DNA of 64,000 nt from Micavibrio sp. UBA7689 (GTDB lineage: Bacteria; Pseudomonadota; Alphaproteobacteria; Micavibrionales; Micavibrionaceae): positions 249,356 through 313,355 of the forward strand of contig DLGR01000045.1 in assembly GCA_002482805.1 (NCBI GenBank), written 5' to 3'. Below the pieces are notes generated by a model. The model did no database searches. It was not told where the DNA came from and worked only from the letters and a program-made list of their open reading frames with translations. Of the stretch, positions 62,302 through 64,000 are shown piece by piece. The position numbers and the translations under genes were made by a program. The stretch's first letter is position 1. Every line of letters begins with the position of its first letter.

Positions 62302-62961
62302 ATGATCAGCCCGACCCAAATGCGCGCCGCCCGCGCCATGCTCAATTTGTCCCAAGGCGAGGTGGCCAAATCCATCGGCATCGCCGCGAACACCCTCTCT
62401 AACATAGAGAGCGGGTCTTCGGACGCACCGTCGTCGCGTTTGAAAGAGATTCAGGATTTTTATGAGATGCAGGGCGTGGAATTTACGGACGCCAACGGCA
62501 TCCGGGAAATGCAGACGCGCCTCCAACGCTACCAAGGTGCTGAAGGTTTCCGCGTTTTCATGGACGATGTCTATGAAACGGCCAAACAATATGGCGGCGA
62601 TATATGCCTGTTCAATTCCAAACCCAGCATGTGGCATAGATGGCTCGGACCCGAATGGTACGACATGCACGCCAAACGCATGGCCGGACTCGGCGATAAA
62701 ATCCGTGTGCGTATAACCGTGCAGGAAGGCGACGATTATTTTGTTCTGGGTTCCGCGGAGCATCGCTGGTTTTCCAAAGACATGTGGAAAGGCAAAATAT
62801 TCTATGCCTATGGCCCGAAGCTTGGTTTCCTTGATTTCGGCAACAACGATGTAAACATCATGGTTTTGAACCAGAAGGATTTCGCAGACAGTTTCCGCGT
62901 GCTTTTCGATACCGCATGGGAATATGTGGCCACACCTCCCAAGGCAGGAGAAATTACATGA
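62302..62961 (+). CDS. XRE-type regulator with C-terminal sensor-like domain
   Basis: 219 residues from the ATG at 62302 (RBS AGAGAAG). The N-terminal HTH (residues ~4-60: QMRAARAMLNLSQGEVAKSIGIAANTLSNIESG) is a Cro/C1-type fold. The remaining ~150 residues (FRVFMDDVYETAKQYGGDICLFN... KIRVRITVQEGDDYFV... FDFGNNDVNIMVL) resemble the PLD-like sensor domain of some TrmB-type regulators; this is a weak call. The stop overlaps the next gene as ATGA. It has its own palindromic promoter. Confidence 0.82.
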   Translation: MISPTQMRAARAMLNLSQGEVAKSIGIAANTLSNIESGSSDAPSSRLKEIQDFYEMQGVEFTDANGIREMQTRLQRYQGAEGFRVFMDDVYETAKQYGGDICLFNSKPSMWHRWLGPEWYDMHAKRMAGLGDKIRVRITVQEGDDYFVLGSAEHRWFSKDMWKGKIFYAYGPKLGFLDFGNNDVNIMVLNQKDFADSFRVLFDTAWEYVATPPKAGEIT

Positions 62962-63851
62962 TTAAAGATATCAATGAAATATTGTCGAAAAATGTTGTTC
63001 GCGCGCTGGTCCAGCGTATTTGCGGGAATGATATTGATATCATCAAACGCCAGACGTGCTTTGTCGTGCGTAAGAAACACGAAGATGAAAGACAGGTGCA
63101 ACGCATAATCATTCTGGCGCCCAAGGGCTACACGGCCAACACGCCCAACCAGATGAATTCCCACGATGAAGCGGAATACGCGACCATCGAAGTGAAAGGT
63201 GCTATCCGGGCCGAAGGAAAATCTTTCAGCATTTTGAAAAACTGCCTGTTCGTAGCTTCTTCTTACGAGAAGGGCAAAACCAGTTCTTTGAACAAGCCTT
63301 ACATGGAATATGATCTGGAAACCACGTTCGGGATTTCCAAGGAATTTTATTCTGCCGGCGAACCCCCCTTTGCTGTTGTTAAAAGTGATGGTTTCGGTTT
63401 TTACCACAATCTCGTGAATTCCACGGATGAATGGCTGGTACTCGTCTTGAACAAGAAAATGCGCCCTCAAAAATCGGTCGATCTCGTACCGCATTTCGCA
63501 GATCTTTCTGAAAAGGAAGCCGACGTCTTGGGCAGGCTGTATGAAGCCGTTGTCGAATATGGCGACGAGGTTTTCAAAAGAGCGGAAAGTCTGGTCGATG
63601 AAGTTTGTCAGCTGCAAACCGAAAGAATTCTACCCGCGCTGGGCGAGATGCTTTACACATTCGACACGGGCAAGCACGAAGCCTGCACGGCTTTCGCAAT
63701 GATTTTAAAACTCAGCAAAACTGAACCTGAGAAGGTCATTGCGTATTTGAACGGCGCTTTGGAAAGCAAAGCCATTCCCGTCTATTACACGCGCCAGCTG
63801 TTGCAAAAGATCGAACGCGACAAGCAGAAAGCCACGGGCATTATCGCCTGA
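62958..63851 (+). CDS. Hypothetical partner of the XRE regulator, 297 aa
   Basis: 297 residues, ATGA-coupled to the XRE gene. No family recognised. The N-terminal half is mixed alpha/beta (ILSKNVVRALVQRICGNDIDI, CFVVRKKHEDERQVQRIIILAPKG). The second half is helical with a coiled-coil-like stretch (SEKEADVLGRLYEAVVEYGDEVFKRAESLVDEVCQLQTERIL). No signal or membrane span. Coupling to the regulator suggests a shared sensory or toxin/antidote role, which is unproven. A strong terminator follows. Confidence 0.72.
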   Translation: MIKDINEILSKNVVRALVQRICGNDIDIIKRQTCFVVRKKHEDERQVQRIIILAPKGYTANTPNQMNSHDEAEYATIEVKGAIRAEGKSFSILKNCLFVASSYEKGKTSSLNKPYMEYDLETTFGISKEFYSAGEPPFAVVKSDGFGFYHNLVNSTDEWLVLVLNKKMRPQKSVDLVPHFADLSEKEADVLGRLYEAVVEYGDEVFKRAESLVDEVCQLQTERILPALGEMLYTFDTGKHEACTAFAMILKLSKTEPEKVIAYLNGALESKAIPVYYTRQLLQKIERDKQKATGIIA

Positions 63852-63871
63852 CACAAGTTTCATAAGCAAGA

Positions 63872-63901
63872 AAGGCCGCCTTAGAAAAGGCGGCCTTTTT
63901 C
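63872..63901 (+). terminator. Intrinsic terminator
   Basis: AAGGCCGCCTT and AAGGCGGCCTT form an 11-bp stem around AGAA, followed by TTTTC. It closes the XRE/partner operon. tRNA-Gly lies on the opposite strand just beyond. Confidence 0.92.
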
Positions 63902-63910
63902 TTGGTCATT

Positions 63911-63986
63911 TGGAGCGGGTGAAGGGATTCGAACCCTCGGCCCTAACCTTGGCAAGGTTATGCTCTACAAACTGAGCTATTCCCGC
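63911..63986 (-). tRNA. tRNA-Gly(GCC), encoded CCA, with unusual bases
   Basis: 76 bases on the minus strand. The anticodon stem and loop ACCTTGCCAAGGT gives anticodon GCC; the T-arm GAGGG-TTCGAAT-CCCTT is normal and CCA is encoded. Oddities: 5' acceptor GCGGGAA against 3' CACCCGC leaves mismatches A6-A67 and A7-C66, and the D-loop reads CAGTTTGTAG, lacking the usual G18 G19 pair. The 5' half resembles the E. coli type and the 3' half another alphaproteobacterial type. Confidence 0.9.
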
Positions 63987-64000
63987 TAAATGTGGCGTCC

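Overview
The window looks like chromosomal DNA of an alphaproteobacterium. Supporting signs are the order mlaD-like / DUF2155 / aat / accC / accB / aroQ, the guaB-rsmB-guaA neighbourhood, the fabD-fabG-acpP-fabF-mltG cluster, an M16 processing-peptidase-like protease, and a full CtrA-type box. A Micavibrio/Rhodospirillales-like host is my best guess, but no rRNA or marker gene is present to prove it. There is no insertion sequence, integrase, CRISPR array or phage block. Almost everything is core genome with small lineage-specific inserts.

Layout. 1-1033: end of an MlaD-like gene and a DUF2155 protein. 1030-8087 (minus): envelope redox, protease and copper genes (BepA-like M48, two DsbA-like proteins, PCu(A)C chaperone), then aroQ, accB, a GNAT, accC and aat. 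8162-13537: rlmE, guaB, small membrane and secreted proteins, an unknown 283-aa protein and a GNAT. 13600-17762: old yellow enzyme, an RsmB-like methyltransferase, a pentapeptide-repeat protein and a small MarR cluster. 17809-22369 (minus): methionine block, with a SAM-I riboswitch and terminator ahead of metB/metC-like-metE, and metF upstream. 22399-32476: second M48 protease, guaA, DUF1272, a histone-H1-like protein, an M32 carboxypeptidase, thrC, two M16 proteases and a RimJ-like GNAT. 32462-49018 (minus): YqgE, an SxtJ / DUF5989 / carbamoyltransferase / SGNH cluster, PBP1A, an amino-acid-type ABC system with three different binding proteins, mlaFE, alr, dnaB and rplI-rpsR-rpsF. 49393-57004: an unknown 421-aa protein, a small unknown, the fatty-acid cluster and mltG. 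57005-61733: an unknown protein and an AsnB / epimerase / glycosyltransferase set. 61782-63986: an unknown small protein, an XRE regulator with a coupled partner, and tRNA-Gly(GCC).

How the parts fit. Much of the window serves the envelope: lipid asymmetry (MlaD end, MlaEF), disulfide and copper handling, peptidoglycan (Alr, PBP1A, MltG), fatty acids (AccBC, FabDGF, AcpP) and glycan decoration (carbamoyltransferase cluster; AsnB/epimerase/GT). Methionine genes are controlled by a SAM riboswitch with visible antiterminator pairing. The most interesting unexplained items are the SxtJ/DUF5989/carbamoyltransferase/SGNH cluster, the triple-receptor ABC operon, the guaB upstream region with two mutually exclusive pairings, the XRE promoter with a palindrome between its -35 and -10, and a tRNA-Gly with unusual acceptor and D-loop bases.
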